Counted from the stretch's first letter, positions 26,081 to 35,370 are shown. The stretch: DNA of 64,000 nt from Bog-159 sp049511415 (GCA_049511415.1 JBEKYC010000028.1:14449-78448), one strand, 5' to 3'. Notes: generated from the letters alone by a model not told the origin. Program-made: numbers and translations.

Positions 26081-26096
26081 GGCATCTGCGGTGCCA
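26081..26096 (-). promoter_or_regulatory. Sigma-54 (-24/-12) promoter of the redox-signalling operon
   Basis: On the minus strand the sequence TGGCAC CGCAG ATGCC has the invariant GG and GC separated by exactly 10 bases; TGGCAC matches the -24 consensus fully and ATGC differs from TTGC by one base. Transcription would begin near 26070, leaving a 19-base leader that contains the AAGGAGG ribosome binding site. TTGCA-containing motifs upstream at about 26131, 26228 and a GTTGCAAC palindrome at 26268-26275 are possible activator sites. Confidence 0.75.
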
Positions 26097-26295
26097 ATCT
26101 GTAGGATTTCTGGGCTTTCTATCTGTTGTATTTGCAGGCAGTTGGTGGTGCTGAAAATCGCTACAGCCTAAGCGGGCGTTGAGAAATCCAGCGGGGTATG
26201 GGCGGAGTCGGACGTAAGCTCGTGTGTTTGCAAGCGATTGAGTGCTGTGGAATTATTCAACGGATCTGTTGCAACTTCCCACGCGCCGAGCCGGC

Positions 26296-27246
26296 TTAGA
26301 GGCGAATCTCGTTCCACTCCGGCAGCAGCGCGAATGGCGTCTGCACCGAGTGGATGGACTCGCCGATCTGTCGAGCCGATCGAATGAGCCCGCTGACGTC
26401 TCCCGAAGCCATTTTCAGATAAGCGATTCGTCGGGGATTGATCGACATGATCTGGCAGCAGGTGGCATCCACCGCAGCCAGGTCGGAACCCATCACCAGC
26501 ACGCCCGCGTTCTTTGGTGTTCCCTGAATGGGGCCGTTGCCTTCCATACCGACGATACCGTCGACTATGGCAAAATGCCTCGGCAGCGTGTGGTAGAGAT
26601 CGGCAATGCAGGCCGGGATGCCGGCCCAGTGCAGGATGTTTTTCGGCCAGCCGTACACGCCACCCGATACCACACCGAACAGATTCTTCATGCTCAGAGT
26701 GGCTCCCACCCAGTGGTGTGTCTTCATTTTGGGAATGGACACGAGCAGATCGCAGTTCAGTGCGGATTGGGCCAGGTAAATGGATCTGAGGCGGGAATGC
26801 GGATGCCGGAGGTGAACCTCGGCGACACTATCGAGATTCAGATCCGTGAACCGCCGCTCGAACTCTGGGATAGTTGCGAAGTATCCAGCGGCGTCGGCCA
26901 TATCCAATGTGTTGCGGCGGTGGCCGGGACCTTCGCCAATGGTCACCTCCGCTCCCAGCTCACGGAAAGCTTCCACAGCGGCATGCACGAGCATGGGATT
27001 CGTGTTGATGGGGCTATCCGGTTCGAATTCGACCAAGTTGGGTTTCAGCAGCACCCGTTTGCCACGGAGGTTGAGGTGAAATTCGGCAAGCATCTGCCGC
27101 AACTTTTCGTAGATCGTCTGGTCGTAGTCGGGCGCGCGGACGATGGCCACCGGGGACTCCGGGCGCGCAGGCGCGCGAGAGCATCCGGCTAACGTCATTG
27201 CCAGCGCCGGACCACTCAGGAAGTCGCGACGGCTCAGGTTCGACAT
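26296..27246 (-). CDS. DUF362 family exported protein
   Basis: The ATG at 27246 has GAGGAA upstream and gives 316 residues. The N-terminus S-R-R-D-F-L-S-G plus a short hydrophobic run ending L-A-G-C looks like a Tat signal with a lipobox. The body shows DUF362 features: V-L-L-K-P-N-L-V, I-G-E-G-P-G-H, L-V-S-I-P-K-M-K-T-H and G-S-D-L-A-A-V-D-A. DUF362 proteins are poorly characterised; some relatives carry Fe-S clusters, but no ferredoxin motif is seen here. It follows the toroid-protein gene by one base, so the two are probably one unit. Confidence 0.85.
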   Translation of the reverse strand: MSNLSRRDFLSGPALAMTLAGCSRAPARPESPVAIVRAPDYDQTIYEKLRQMLAEFHLNLRGKRVLLKPNLVEFEPDSPINTNPMLVHAAVEAFRELGAEVTIGEGPGHRRNTLDMADAAGYFATIPEFERRFTDLNLDSVAEVHLRHPHSRLRSIYLAQSALNCDLLVSIPKMKTHHWVGATLSMKNLFGVVSGGVYGWPKNILHWAGIPACIADLYHTLPRHFAIVDGIVGMEGNGPIQGTPKNAGVLVMGSDLAAVDATCCQIMSINPRRIAYLKMASGDVSGLIRSARQIGESIHSVQTPFALLPEWNEIRL

Positions 27247-27247
27247 G

Positions 27248-28093
27248 CTATTCCTCGAGAAAGGGATTGCTCCCGCGCAGCGCGTTTTCCGCCAACAACG
27301 CCAGGGACAGACTTTGGATGGTACGCGGGGGGCAGAACGGCGGAGCCACCGGACCCGGCAGTTGGCCGTGCGCCAGCAGACCCAGACGCAGCCAACTCTC
27401 GCCCTCCGACGTGCGACAGCCGGGCAAGGCCCTCCGGGCCCAAAGGCAAGCCGTCTGGATCCGCGGGGCAGTCTCGCCGGCCAGCGCCAGCAAAGCCGCG
27501 CCGGTAGTCTCGGGGTAAGACCCTGCATCGTAGCCCAGAGCGTTGGGAGCGCCATGGTTCCAGCCGCCGTCATGGCACACGCGCTCGAGCAAACAGGATA
27601 CGCCCGATCCCAGACGCTCGCGGATTTTCGGCAAATCCAAGAATCGCTGGGCTTTACGTAATGCCAGGAGGGATAATGCGGTAGGCGTGACCCAGGCGCT
27701 CGTGCCGGGAAACCAGGGCCAACCGGGATCGCCCTGTGAGTTCCCGGTCAGGAACTGCCGGATGCGGATCAGCAGACTGGTATCTTCGCCAGTCCGTTCC
27801 ACAATCCAGGCAATCGCCCGATGGTAGGCGGCTTCGCCCAGCGCGGCTGGCCCAAGCAAAGCGGCCACCGCCGTCGCCCAAGTGCTTTCGTGTACCGCCG
27901 AACACGGCGTCCAGCCGCCATCCATGCGCTGCGTAGCCTGCAGCCATCGCAACCCGGACGCCTCGGCTTCCACCGCTGATGGCTGCGCACGCAATGCCAG
28001 TATGGAATAGGCCGTGGGCTCGGTCCAGGACGGTCCGCCCATCCGGTACGGCCAGCCGCCGTCCGGATTCTGTGACGCCAATAAGATGTGCAA
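27248..28093 (-). CDS. Prenyltransferase/squalene-cyclase-like alpha-alpha toroid protein
   Basis: The 281-residue product has repeated helical-barrel motifs of the terpene cyclase/prenyltransferase repeat: Q-N-P-D-G-G-W-P-Y, Q-R-M-D-G-G-W, D-P-G-W-P-W-F-P-G-T and H-D-G-G-W-N-H-G. There is no D-x-D-D-T-A acid motif of squalene cyclases, so catalysis is uncertain. The start is unclear: TTG 28093 is given, but conserved-looking residues continue upstream (E-R-A-V-G-L-E-N-P) without an ATG or GTG. It lies between a Flp pilin gene and the DUF362 gene. Confidence 0.72.
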   Translation of the reverse strand: MHILLASQNPDGGWPYRMGGPSWTEPTAYSILALRAQPSAVEAEASGLRWLQATQRMDGGWTPCSAVHESTWATAVAALLGPAALGEAAYHRAIAWIVERTGEDTSLLIRIRQFLTGNSQGDPGWPWFPGTSAWVTPTALSLLALRKAQRFLDLPKIRERLGSGVSCLLERVCHDGGWNHGAPNALGYDAGSYPETTGAALLALAGETAPRIQTACLWARRALPGCRTSEGESWLRLGLLAHGQLPGPVAPPFCPPRTIQSLSLALLAENALRGSNPFLEE

Positions 28094-28163
28094 AATTTGG
28101 GCGGCCGGATTTTCTAAACCGACCGCCCTCTCCGCGAAAATGCCACGGTAAAGCTCGCCAGAA

Positions 28164-28343
28164 CTAACTGGCCGCCGCAGTGCTGAGTTGCGAGTTGGTC
28201 TTCGACCAGATCTGATTGATGCTTGTGCCGGCGGTGGAAAACAGCGCCGCCGAAGCTAAAGCCACGAAAGCCAGCATCAAGGTGTACTCGATCAGGTCCT
28301 GACCCTGTTCGTCACGCCATAATCGTGCAAGTAACGCATTCAT
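28164..28343 (-). CDS. Flp-family type IVb pilin
   Basis: The 59-residue protein starts at ATG 28343 with AAAGGAGCC upstream. It has a short basic leader (MNALLARLWRDEQGQDLIEY) and one hydrophobic segment (T-L-M-L-A-F-V-A-L-A-S-A-A-L-F). Flp pilins carry G-x(n)-E-Y; here Q-G-Q-D-L-I-E-Y fits the pre-pilin peptidase site after Gly. Flp pilins form tight-adherence pili through a tad secretion locus, which is absent from this window, so this is an orphan copy. Confidence 0.85.
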   Translation of the reverse strand: MNALLARLWRDEQGQDLIEYTLMLAFVALASAALFSTAGTSINQIWSKTNSQLSTAAAS

Positions 28344-28551
28344 TCCAATAGGCTCCTTTATTGCCTCAATAACTCCACGGGATGCCCGGTCGGGTGCACC
28401 ACCGATCACCGTATCAGAAGCACGGCGTGGACCAGTGTTCCAAACGGGAGAAGCTGCTTGAATACAATGAGTTGCGGGGCAGCCGAACCGGCCGTTTTGT
28501 ATCAAAATGAGATGATTGTTTAGAACTGAAACAGACGGTGTCCGCCCGCGC

Positions 28552-28557
28552 TAGACT
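28552..28557 (+). promoter_or_regulatory. Putative -10 box (TAGACT) before lpxB
   Basis: TAGACT ends 8 bases before the GTG start at 28566. No ribosome binding site is visible in the gap, which suggests a very short leader or none. Confidence 0.35.
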
Positions 28558-28565
28558 GGCTTTAG

Positions 28566-29714
28566 GTGCCCCGCAAGATTCTGATCTCAGCCGGCGAAGC
28601 GTCGGGTGACCTGTACGCCGCTCTTCTAACCGAGGAACTCCGCCAGAACTGGCCGGATGCCCGGTTCTTCGGCTGTACGGGGCCGCGCATGCGCGCCGCC
28701 GGCGTCGAGACGGTGGTGGATGCAGCCAGCCTGGCGGTGGTCGGACTGGTGGAGGTGGTAGCGCATATCCCGCGCATCTACGGCGAATACCGCAAACTGC
28801 TGTCGGCAGCCGGCCAGGAACGCCCGGATCTGGCCATCCTGACGGACTCTCCCGATTTCCACCTGCGTCTGGCGCGCAAGCTCTGCCGGCTGGGTATCCC
28901 CGTCATCTACCTGGTGGCGCCCCAGGTATGGGCCTGGCGCAGAGGCCGGCTGGCGGAAATGAGGCGGACCCTGCGGCACCTGCTGTGCATCTTCCCGTTT
29001 GAAGAGGAGTTTTTTAGAAACCACGGCATGGCAGCCACTTACATCGGCCATCCGCTGTCGGGTCTGGTGCGGCCGCGTCTGTCGCGGGTAGAATTTTTTC
29101 GGAAACACAGACTCCCCGGGGACCGTCCTTTAATATCGGTATTACCTGGGAGCCGCCGGGGCGAGGCTGCCCGGCATCTGCCGCCGCTGTTGGACGCGGT
29201 GGAACGGTTATATCGGGATCAGGCGGCCAGTTTTATTCTCCCGGCATCGGCTACCACCGGCGTGGGCTTTTTTCGGGAAAGGATTGGCGGGGCTCCCATA
29301 CTGGTCGTGGATGGGGAAAACTGGGATTCGCTGGCGCATGCCGACCTGGCGCTGGCTGCCAGCGGCACGGTCACCGTGGAAGCGGCGCTGCTGGGAACAC
29401 CGATGGTCACATTTTATAAAGTCACAACCGCCAGCTGGCTCATGGGGCGGATGTTGGTGCGAGTGCCATTTTATTCTATGGTCAATCTGATCGCAGGACG
29501 CGCCGTAGTGCCGGAACTGATGCAATCCGCCATGACCGGCGCGGCATTGGCCGCCGAAGCGCAACGGCTGCTGCGCGACGATGCGGCCCGGAATCGCATG
29601 CGCGCGGACTTGGCCGAAGTAGCGGCCAAGCTCTCGGGAACCGGCCGGCCCATGGCCCGGGCCACCGCCATAATCCAAGATCTCATGGAAGGACAATTCG
29701 CTCATGTTTCGTAG
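28566..29714 (+). CDS. lpxB: Lipid-A-disaccharide synthase
   Basis: The 382-residue protein starts at GTG 28566 with I-L-I-S-A-G-E-A-S-G-D-L-Y-A, the LpxB signature. Other conserved stretches are D-S-P-D-F-H-L, Y-L-V-A-P-Q-V-W-A-W, Y-I-G-H-P-L, L-P-G-S-R-R-G-E and A-L-A-A-S-G-T-V-T-V-E-A-A-L-L-G-T-P-M-V. It condenses UDP-diacylglucosamine with lipid X to form the lipid A disaccharide. Its presence implies an LPS-bearing outer membrane. Other lpx genes are not in the window. The stop overlaps the following gene by 11 bases. Confidence 0.95.
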   Translation: MPRKILISAGEASGDLYAALLTEELRQNWPDARFFGCTGPRMRAAGVETVVDAASLAVVGLVEVVAHIPRIYGEYRKLLSAAGQERPDLAILTDSPDFHLRLARKLCRLGIPVIYLVAPQVWAWRRGRLAEMRRTLRHLLCIFPFEEEFFRNHGMAATYIGHPLSGLVRPRLSRVEFFRKHRLPGDRPLISVLPGSRRGEAARHLPPLLDAVERLYRDQAASFILPASATTGVGFFRERIGGAPILVVDGENWDSLAHADLALAASGTVTVEAALLGTPMVTFYKVTTASWLMGRMLVRVPFYSMVNLIAGRAVVPELMQSAMTGAALAAEAQRLLRDDAARNRMRADLAEVAAKLSGTGRPMARATAIIQDLMEGQFAHVS

Positions 29715-31671
29715 TTTTTTGTTGGGCGTGGCGCTGCTCGTGGTGGCTGCGGCGGTACACGCGCAGGAGCGCCGCGGGCGGATCCGCGTGGAGCATTACA
29801 CCATTGATGCCGAAGTGCAGCCCGCCACCCAATCCTTGAGCGCTACCGCTGACGTGCGCTTCGTGCCGCTGGACAACAACGTCAGCTCCGCCAACTTCGA
29901 GTTGAACAACGCCCTAAACGTCTCGAAAGTCGAGGACGAGAAGGGCAAGCCGGTCGCCGCCACGCACAACCAGCAGGACTTCACGGAACGCCTGACTTTC
30001 GATCCGCCGCTGGCCCGGAACCAGCCGGTCACCTTGAAGTTCACCTATGACGGCCGTCTGAGCGGCAGCGAGGATTCTCCGGTTTACGGCATCAAACTCG
30101 CCGCGATCCATAACGACTATGCCTTCCTGCTGTACCCGGCGCGCTGGTTCCCCATCAACGGCTATACAACCGATCGCTTTGCCGCGGACCTGCACATCAC
30201 GGTGCCGTCCGGATACCAGGTTTTGGGCAGCGGCATCGACACGCACCAGGCGGCCGGCGACAAAGTGGTCTACAGTTTCCAGTTCGACAAGCCGTCATTT
30301 CCGGGGAGCATCGCCATCGTGAAGGATCCGGGAGCGAAGGTATCGTCGGAGGGCGTCACCACGACGCTCTATTTCCGGGGCGACGAGAAGGCCATGGGGC
30401 AGCAGTATGGCGACCAGATCGGCCAGATGATGAGTTTCTTCACGGGAGATTTCGGGCTGCCCCCGAACGCCAACCTGGCGGTGGTGGAAACCGAAAGCGG
30501 CGCGCCGAACGGCTATGCCGCTCCCGGCATGATATTCCTAAGTCCGCAGGGCATCGGAAAGCAGGTAAGCGCCAAACTGCTGGCAAATCAGATTTCGCGG
30601 CAGTGGTTCGAGGAACTGGTCTCGCCGGTCTCGCGCAATCACTTGTGGCTGACCAACGGCGTGGCCGCATATTCCGAACTGCTGTGGACCGAACACACGG
30701 CCGGGCCGGGCGCCATGGAGCAACAATTCCGCGACGATACGGTGGAGGCTCTCACCGTGGATAACGTGCCGGTGATTCAATCGGCCCGCATGGAAGACTA
30801 TTCTCCGGAGCTCTGGGCGTTGAGCGGCAGCAAAGGCGCGGCGGTGCTGCACATGCTGCGCTACGTGATCGGCGATCAGAACTTTCTGGCGACGCTGAAG
30901 GAATATGCCACGCGCTACAGTTGGAAGACGGCCTCCACGGAAGACTTCAAGAAGGTAGCCGAGGCCGTTTCCAAGCAGGATCTGGGTTATTTCTTTATCC
31001 AGTGGATCGAATCGAGCGGGGCGCCCGAATTCAAGCTGGAGTACACCATTTTCCGCACGCAAAAGGGGTTCCGCGTGATGGGCAAAGTGGCGCAGGATCT
31101 GGACACGTTTCGCATGCCGGTAGACCTGAAGATCGAGACGGAGGGCAATCCCGAGGAGAAGCGCGTGGAAGTGGTCGGCACTTCATCTGAATTCAGCGTG
31201 GATACCTTCGGCAAGCCCAAGAACGTGATCATCGACCCGGATCAGCGGGTGCTGCGGTTTAATAACCAAGTACGCACGGCGGTCGCCATACGGCGCGGCG
31301 AGCAGTTCATGGAGGTCAGCGAATTCGCCGATGCGCTGAAGGAATATCAGAAGGCGCTGGAGAACAACCGCAACAGTTCGCTGGCGCACTATCGCATCGC
31401 CGAAGTGTTTTTCCGGCAGAACAACTACCAATCGTCGGCCAACGAGTTCCGCGGGGCGCTGGACGGCGACGGGGAGCCCAAGTGGACGCAGGTCTGGGCA
31501 CATATCCACCTGGGAATGATCTTCGACATTAGCGGCCAGCGCGATCGCGCCGTGAATGAGTACAACCTGGCTGTGCGCACCAAGGACAACACGCAAGGCG
31601 CGCAGGAAGAAGCCGCGCAATATCTGAAGAAACCCTACGAACGGAAGAAGAGTCCCGAAGCGGATCAATAG
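29704..31671 (+). CDS. M1-like pseudo-peptidase with C-terminal TPR-like region
   Basis: The 655-residue exported protein (signal peptide MFRSFLLGVALLVVAAAVHA) follows the M1 aminopeptidase layout: beta saddle domain (~27-205) and thermolysin-like domain. At residues 295-299 the catalytic H-E-x-x-H is replaced by N-Q-I-S-R before Q-W-F, the later zinc-ligand Glu of N-E-G is Asn318 (L-T-N-G-V-A-A-Y), and the exopeptidase G-A-M-E-N reads G-A-P-N-G. It is therefore very unlikely to bind zinc or cleave peptides. Residues ~540-640 contain TPR-like repeats (A-L-K-E-Y-Q-K-A-L-E-N-N). It overlaps lpxB, hinting at an envelope role. Confidence 0.83.
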   Translation: MFRSFLLGVALLVVAAAVHAQERRGRIRVEHYTIDAEVQPATQSLSATADVRFVPLDNNVSSANFELNNALNVSKVEDEKGKPVAATHNQQDFTERLTFDPPLARNQPVTLKFTYDGRLSGSEDSPVYGIKLAAIHNDYAFLLYPARWFPINGYTTDRFAADLHITVPSGYQVLGSGIDTHQAAGDKVVYSFQFDKPSFPGSIAIVKDPGAKVSSEGVTTTLYFRGDEKAMGQQYGDQIGQMMSFFTGDFGLPPNANLAVVETESGAPNGYAAPGMIFLSPQGIGKQVSAKLLANQISRQWFEELVSPVSRNHLWLTNGVAAYSELLWTEHTAGPGAMEQQFRDDTVEALTVDNVPVIQSARMEDYSPELWALSGSKGAAVLHMLRYVIGDQNFLATLKEYATRYSWKTASTEDFKKVAEAVSKQDLGYFFIQWIESSGAPEFKLEYTIFRTQKGFRVMGKVAQDLDTFRMPVDLKIETEGNPEEKRVEVVGTSSEFSVDTFGKPKNVIIDPDQRVLRFNNQVRTAVAIRRGEQFMEVSEFADALKEYQKALENNRNSSLAHYRIAEVFFRQNNYQSSANEFRGALDGDGEPKWTQVWAHIHLGMIFDISGQRDRAVNEYNLAVRTKDNTQGAQEEAAQYLKKPYERKKSPEADQ

Positions 31672-31800
31672 TTGGAAGACGCGGGGTCCCGCCGGGCACT
31701 CCGTTAACAGCCCCATCCTTTCCATTCGCTCGCAATTGCAACTCATTTGCTGCTGAAAACTTCGGATCGATGCCGTAATTCGGTATCGTGTGAAGTTCTG

Positions 31801-34800
31801 ATGCAATTCACTTGCAATAAGCAATTTTTCCGCCCGATCGCCACATTTTTGCCCCTGTTAGCCTTGGCGCTGCACGCCGGAAGCGGGGGAAGCATCTTGG
31901 GCACAGTCACCGATCCCCACGGCGGAGCGGTTCCGGGGGCCAAGATTACTGCCACGGAAGCCGCCACCGGAGCCACCCGAAGGGTAGCATCGGATGCGGT
32001 TGGCTTTTACTCCTTCGAAAGCCTGCCGATCGGGCGTTACGACGTCGATGTCGAAGCCTCCGGATTCCAGCTATTCCGGCGCACGGGCGTGATTCTAGAC
32101 CTGGACCGCAAGGTAGTGGTGGATGCGGCGCTGGCCGTCGGCCAGCGAAGCGAGGCCATTACGGTCTCCACGGGCGGCGCGCACGTGGAAACCGTCGAGA
32201 CGCAGATGGGCGAGGTCATCGGCGCCAGCCAGATGACTGCCGTGCCGCTCAATGGCCGCAGCTTTACGGACCTGCTTGCCCTGCAATCCGGTGTGGTGCC
32301 CGTTACGTCATTGACATCCGATACCACCCAAGACGTCGGCGTGAGCGCCTTTTCGCCGTCGGGCGATCTGAACCCCGGCACGATTTCCATCAACGGCCAA
32401 CGGGAGTTCGCCAACAGCTTCGTGCTGAATGGAAGCGACGTCGAAGAAGACGTCAACATGGGGGCGGCGATCGTGCCGAACCTGGACTCGATAGCCGAGT
32501 TCCGGATTCTCACCGGCAATTTCGACGCGGAAGCCGGCGAATTCAGCGGCGGACAGATTAATGTGGTCACCAAATCCGGCACGAATTCAATTCACGGCGA
32601 TGCCTTCGAGTTCCTGCGCAACACGGATCTGGACGCCCGCAACTACTTCTCTCCCACCCGCGGCGCTTTCGACCAAGACCAATGGGGAGGCACGCTGGGC
32701 GGTCCGATCCGCAAGAACAGGATTTTCTTTTTCGCCGATTATCAGGGCACGCACCTGAACCAGGGAATCGATACCGGCGACATTCCCGTGCCCTCGCTGC
32801 AGGACCGCGCGGGGAATCTTTCGGATCTGGCCGGATCCTTCACGACTGTCAACAGTAGCGGGACCGCGGTTCCGACGACGGTCAGCGGCCCTTTTTGGGC
32901 GGCGCAGCTTTCGCGGAAACTGGGATACGGCGTCACGGCGGGAGAGCCGTACTATTTTCCGGGCTGCACCAATCCGGCGCAATGCGTGCTCCCGAACGCC
33001 GTGGTCCCGCGAAGCGCGTGGTCCGCGCCTGCCGCCAGCCTTCTGAAATATATTCCGGCGCCGGACAACCCGGGCAACACCTTCTCGACTTCGTCATACG
33101 ACGAGACCTTGGGCGATAACAAAGGCGCCTACCGCCTGGACGGCACGACCCGGTGGGGCATGTTATCGGCTTACTATTTTCTGGACGGCTGGTCGCAGAA
33201 CAACCCGTATCCGGTAGCGCAAGGCGGCGCGAATGTTCCAGGATTCAACGCCATGAATTTTGGACGCGCGCAACTTCTCGCCCTGAGCGATACCAAGACG
33301 TTCGGTGCGGCGGCCGTCAACGAATTTCACCTCAGCTTCATGCGCGACAACACCGATGTGGGCCGTCCGGTGGGCGGCGTGGGCACCAGCCTGGCATCGC
33401 AGGGCTTCGTCGTGGGACAGGGGACACCGGGCATCGTGCCCTTGTCCGTGCAAACGGAGGGCGTCGAGAGCGTCAATTTCAACAATTTTTCCATAGGCGC
33501 CAACACCAATGAACTCAAACAGGCCAACAACACGTTCCAATGGCGCGAGGGCTTCTCGAAGGTTGCCGGGAGGCACACGATCGGCGTGGGCGCGGAGTTC
33601 CACTACGATCAGGTCAACACCAATCCGATCGCTCAGTTGAACGGTAACTTCGTGTTCTTTGGGAGTGAGACAGGGGTGGATTTTGCCGACTTCCTGCTGG
33701 GCATCGCCAGCCAATACAATCAGAGCCAGCTTCAGGCTTTTTATGGCCGCAACAAGTACGCCGGCGCCTATGGGCAGGACAGTTGGCGCATGCGGAGGAG
33801 TCTGACCCTGAACTATGGCGTGCGCTGGGATCGCATCGAGCCGTGGTACGAAAAATACAACCAGATTGCCACCTTCGCGCCGGGCCGGCAGTCGATTGTG
33901 TTCCCCGGCGCTCCCGCCGGCATCCTGTTTCCCACCGATCCGGGCGTCCCGCGGACGCTGGCGCCCGCCGGAAATCTCGACTTCGCGCCCCGGATCGGCC
34001 TGGCATACGCCCCGAGTGCGGACAATGGCAGTCTGTTGGGCAAGGTCCTGGGCGGCCCAGGCACGACCAGCGTGCGCGCCAGTTACGGCTTGTTCTACAC
34101 CGCCATCGAGGCTTTGAGCATCGGCATCATGAGCGCCAATGCGCCCTATGGGACCACCTACACCAGCCCGGCTCCGCCGCTATTCGCCACGCCATTCATC
34201 GCGGCGGCTACCGGTCAAAATGCCGGGCAGTATTTTCCGGTTCAGCTGGCGCCGCTCAACACCAGTGCCAGCCATCCGGATACCACCATGGACTGGTCGC
34301 GATTTGAACCGATCAGCGGCATGCCGAATTACGCCACCACGAATCGCACACCCTATGCGGGGGAATACACGCTCTCCGTGGAGCGCGGGTTCGGAAATCA
34401 CTCACTCCTCAGCCTGAGCTATCTGGGATCGCAGTCCCATCACCTGCTGGTGCTCGAAGAAGCGAATGCCGGCAACCCGGCGCTATGCCTGCAACTCAGC
34501 AACCCGGCGAACCTGGCGCCGGGCCAAACGCCTTGCGGCCCGTTTGGCGAGGGTAACGTGTTCATCACCGCATCCGGGCACACGATCAAAGGCACCCGAG
34601 GTCCGCTTGGCCCGAATTTTGGGAGCGATACGCTGGAGACCACCATCGGCAACGCGAACTATAATTCTCTGCAGGCCGTCTTCCGCCATACCAGCGGCCC
34701 GCTGCAACTCCTGGGTGCCTACACCTACAGTAAGTCGATCGACCAATCCTCCAACCTGGGGGAAGAGGTCAACCCGCTCAATGCTTCGCTCAGCCGGGCA

Positions 34801-35370
34801 TTATCGGCCTTCGACCTACGGCAGAACTTCGTTGTAAGCTACGACTACCAGTTACCCGTTGCCCGTCTTCTGCACGCGGCAAACCGTTGGACGCAAGGGT
34901 GGGAACTGTCGGGCATCACCCGCTTCGCGAGCGGCTTCCCGGTTACCCTCATCAATTACGGAGACAATTCCCTGCTGGGAGCCGAGCCCAACGGGATTAA
35001 TAACTATGGGATCGACGAACCAGATGTGACGCCCGGTTCCCTGAACCTGAATCACAACCCGCGGAACGGGCAGCCGTATTTCGATAGCGCCTTATTCAGC
35101 ATGAATGCCCTGGGCACGCCGGGCAACGCGTCGCGGCGATTCTTCGACGGTCCGGGGATGCAGAACTTCGACATGGCGCTGCTGAAGAATCTACGATTTA
35201 CCGAATCCAAATCGCTGCAATTCCGCCTGGAAGCATTCAATGTTTTCAATCACGCGCAATTCTTCGGACCCCAGGCGGTGGACGGCAACATCAGCAGCGG
35301 CACGTTCGGCCAAGTGGTAAGTGCGGCCGCGCCCCGCCTGGTACAGACAGCCCTCAAGTTTATGTTCTAA
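31801..35370 (+). CDS. Oar-like TonB-dependent outer membrane receptor
   Basis: ATG 31801 starts a 1189-residue protein with a signal peptide (residues ~1-28) and a carboxypeptidase-regulatory-like domain (~30-115; I-L-G-T-V-T-D-P-H-G-G-A-V-P-G-A-K-I). A plug domain follows (M-T-A-V-P-L-N-G-R-S-F-T-D-L-L, S-I-N-G-Q-R-E-F-A-N-S-F-V-L-N-G) and then a very long beta-barrel ending in Phe. Acidobacteria have many such Oar-like receptors, believed to take up or adhere to polymers. The ligand is unknown and no polymer-degradation genes adjoin. Confidence 0.9.
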   Translation: MQFTCNKQFFRPIATFLPLLALALHAGSGGSILGTVTDPHGGAVPGAKITATEAATGATRRVASDAVGFYSFESLPIGRYDVDVEASGFQLFRRTGVILDLDRKVVVDAALAVGQRSEAITVSTGGAHVETVETQMGEVIGASQMTAVPLNGRSFTDLLALQSGVVPVTSLTSDTTQDVGVSAFSPSGDLNPGTISINGQREFANSFVLNGSDVEEDVNMGAAIVPNLDSIAEFRILTGNFDAEAGEFSGGQINVVTKSGTNSIHGDAFEFLRNTDLDARNYFSPTRGAFDQDQWGGTLGGPIRKNRIFFFADYQGTHLNQGIDTGDIPVPSLQDRAGNLSDLAGSFTTVNSSGTAVPTTVSGPFWAAQLSRKLGYGVTAGEPYYFPGCTNPAQCVLPNAVVPRSAWSAPAASLLKYIPAPDNPGNTFSTSSYDETLGDNKGAYRLDGTTRWGMLSAYYFLDGWSQNNPYPVAQGGANVPGFNAMNFGRAQLLALSDTKTFGAAAVNEFHLSFMRDNTDVGRPVGGVGTSLASQGFVVGQGTPGIVPLSVQTEGVESVNFNNFSIGANTNELKQANNTFQWREGFSKVAGRHTIGVGAEFHYDQVNTNPIAQLNGNFVFFGSETGVDFADFLLGIASQYNQSQLQAFYGRNKYAGAYGQDSWRMRRSLTLNYGVRWDRIEPWYEKYNQIATFAPGRQSIVFPGAPAGILFPTDPGVPRTLAPAGNLDFAPRIGLAYAPSADNGSLLGKVLGGPGTTSVRASYGLFYTAIEALSIGIMSANAPYGTTYTSPAPPLFATPFIAAATGQNAGQYFPVQLAPLNTSASHPDTTMDWSRFEPISGMPNYATTNRTPYAGEYTLSVERGFGNHSLLSLSYLGSQSHHLLVLEEANAGNPALCLQLSNPANLAPGQTPCGPFGEGNVFITASGHTIKGTRGPLGPNFGSDTLETTIGNANYNSLQAVFRHTSGPLQLLGAYTYSKSIDQSSNLGEEVNPLNASLSRALSAFDLRQNFVVSYDYQLPVARLLHAANRWTQGWELSGITRFASGFPVTLINYGDNSLLGAEPNGINNYGIDEPDVTPGSLNLNHNPRNGQPYFDSALFSMNALGTPGNASRRFFDGPGMQNFDMALLKNLRFTESKSLQFRLEAFNVFNHAQFFGPQAVDGNISSGTFGQVVSAAAPRLVQTALKFMF

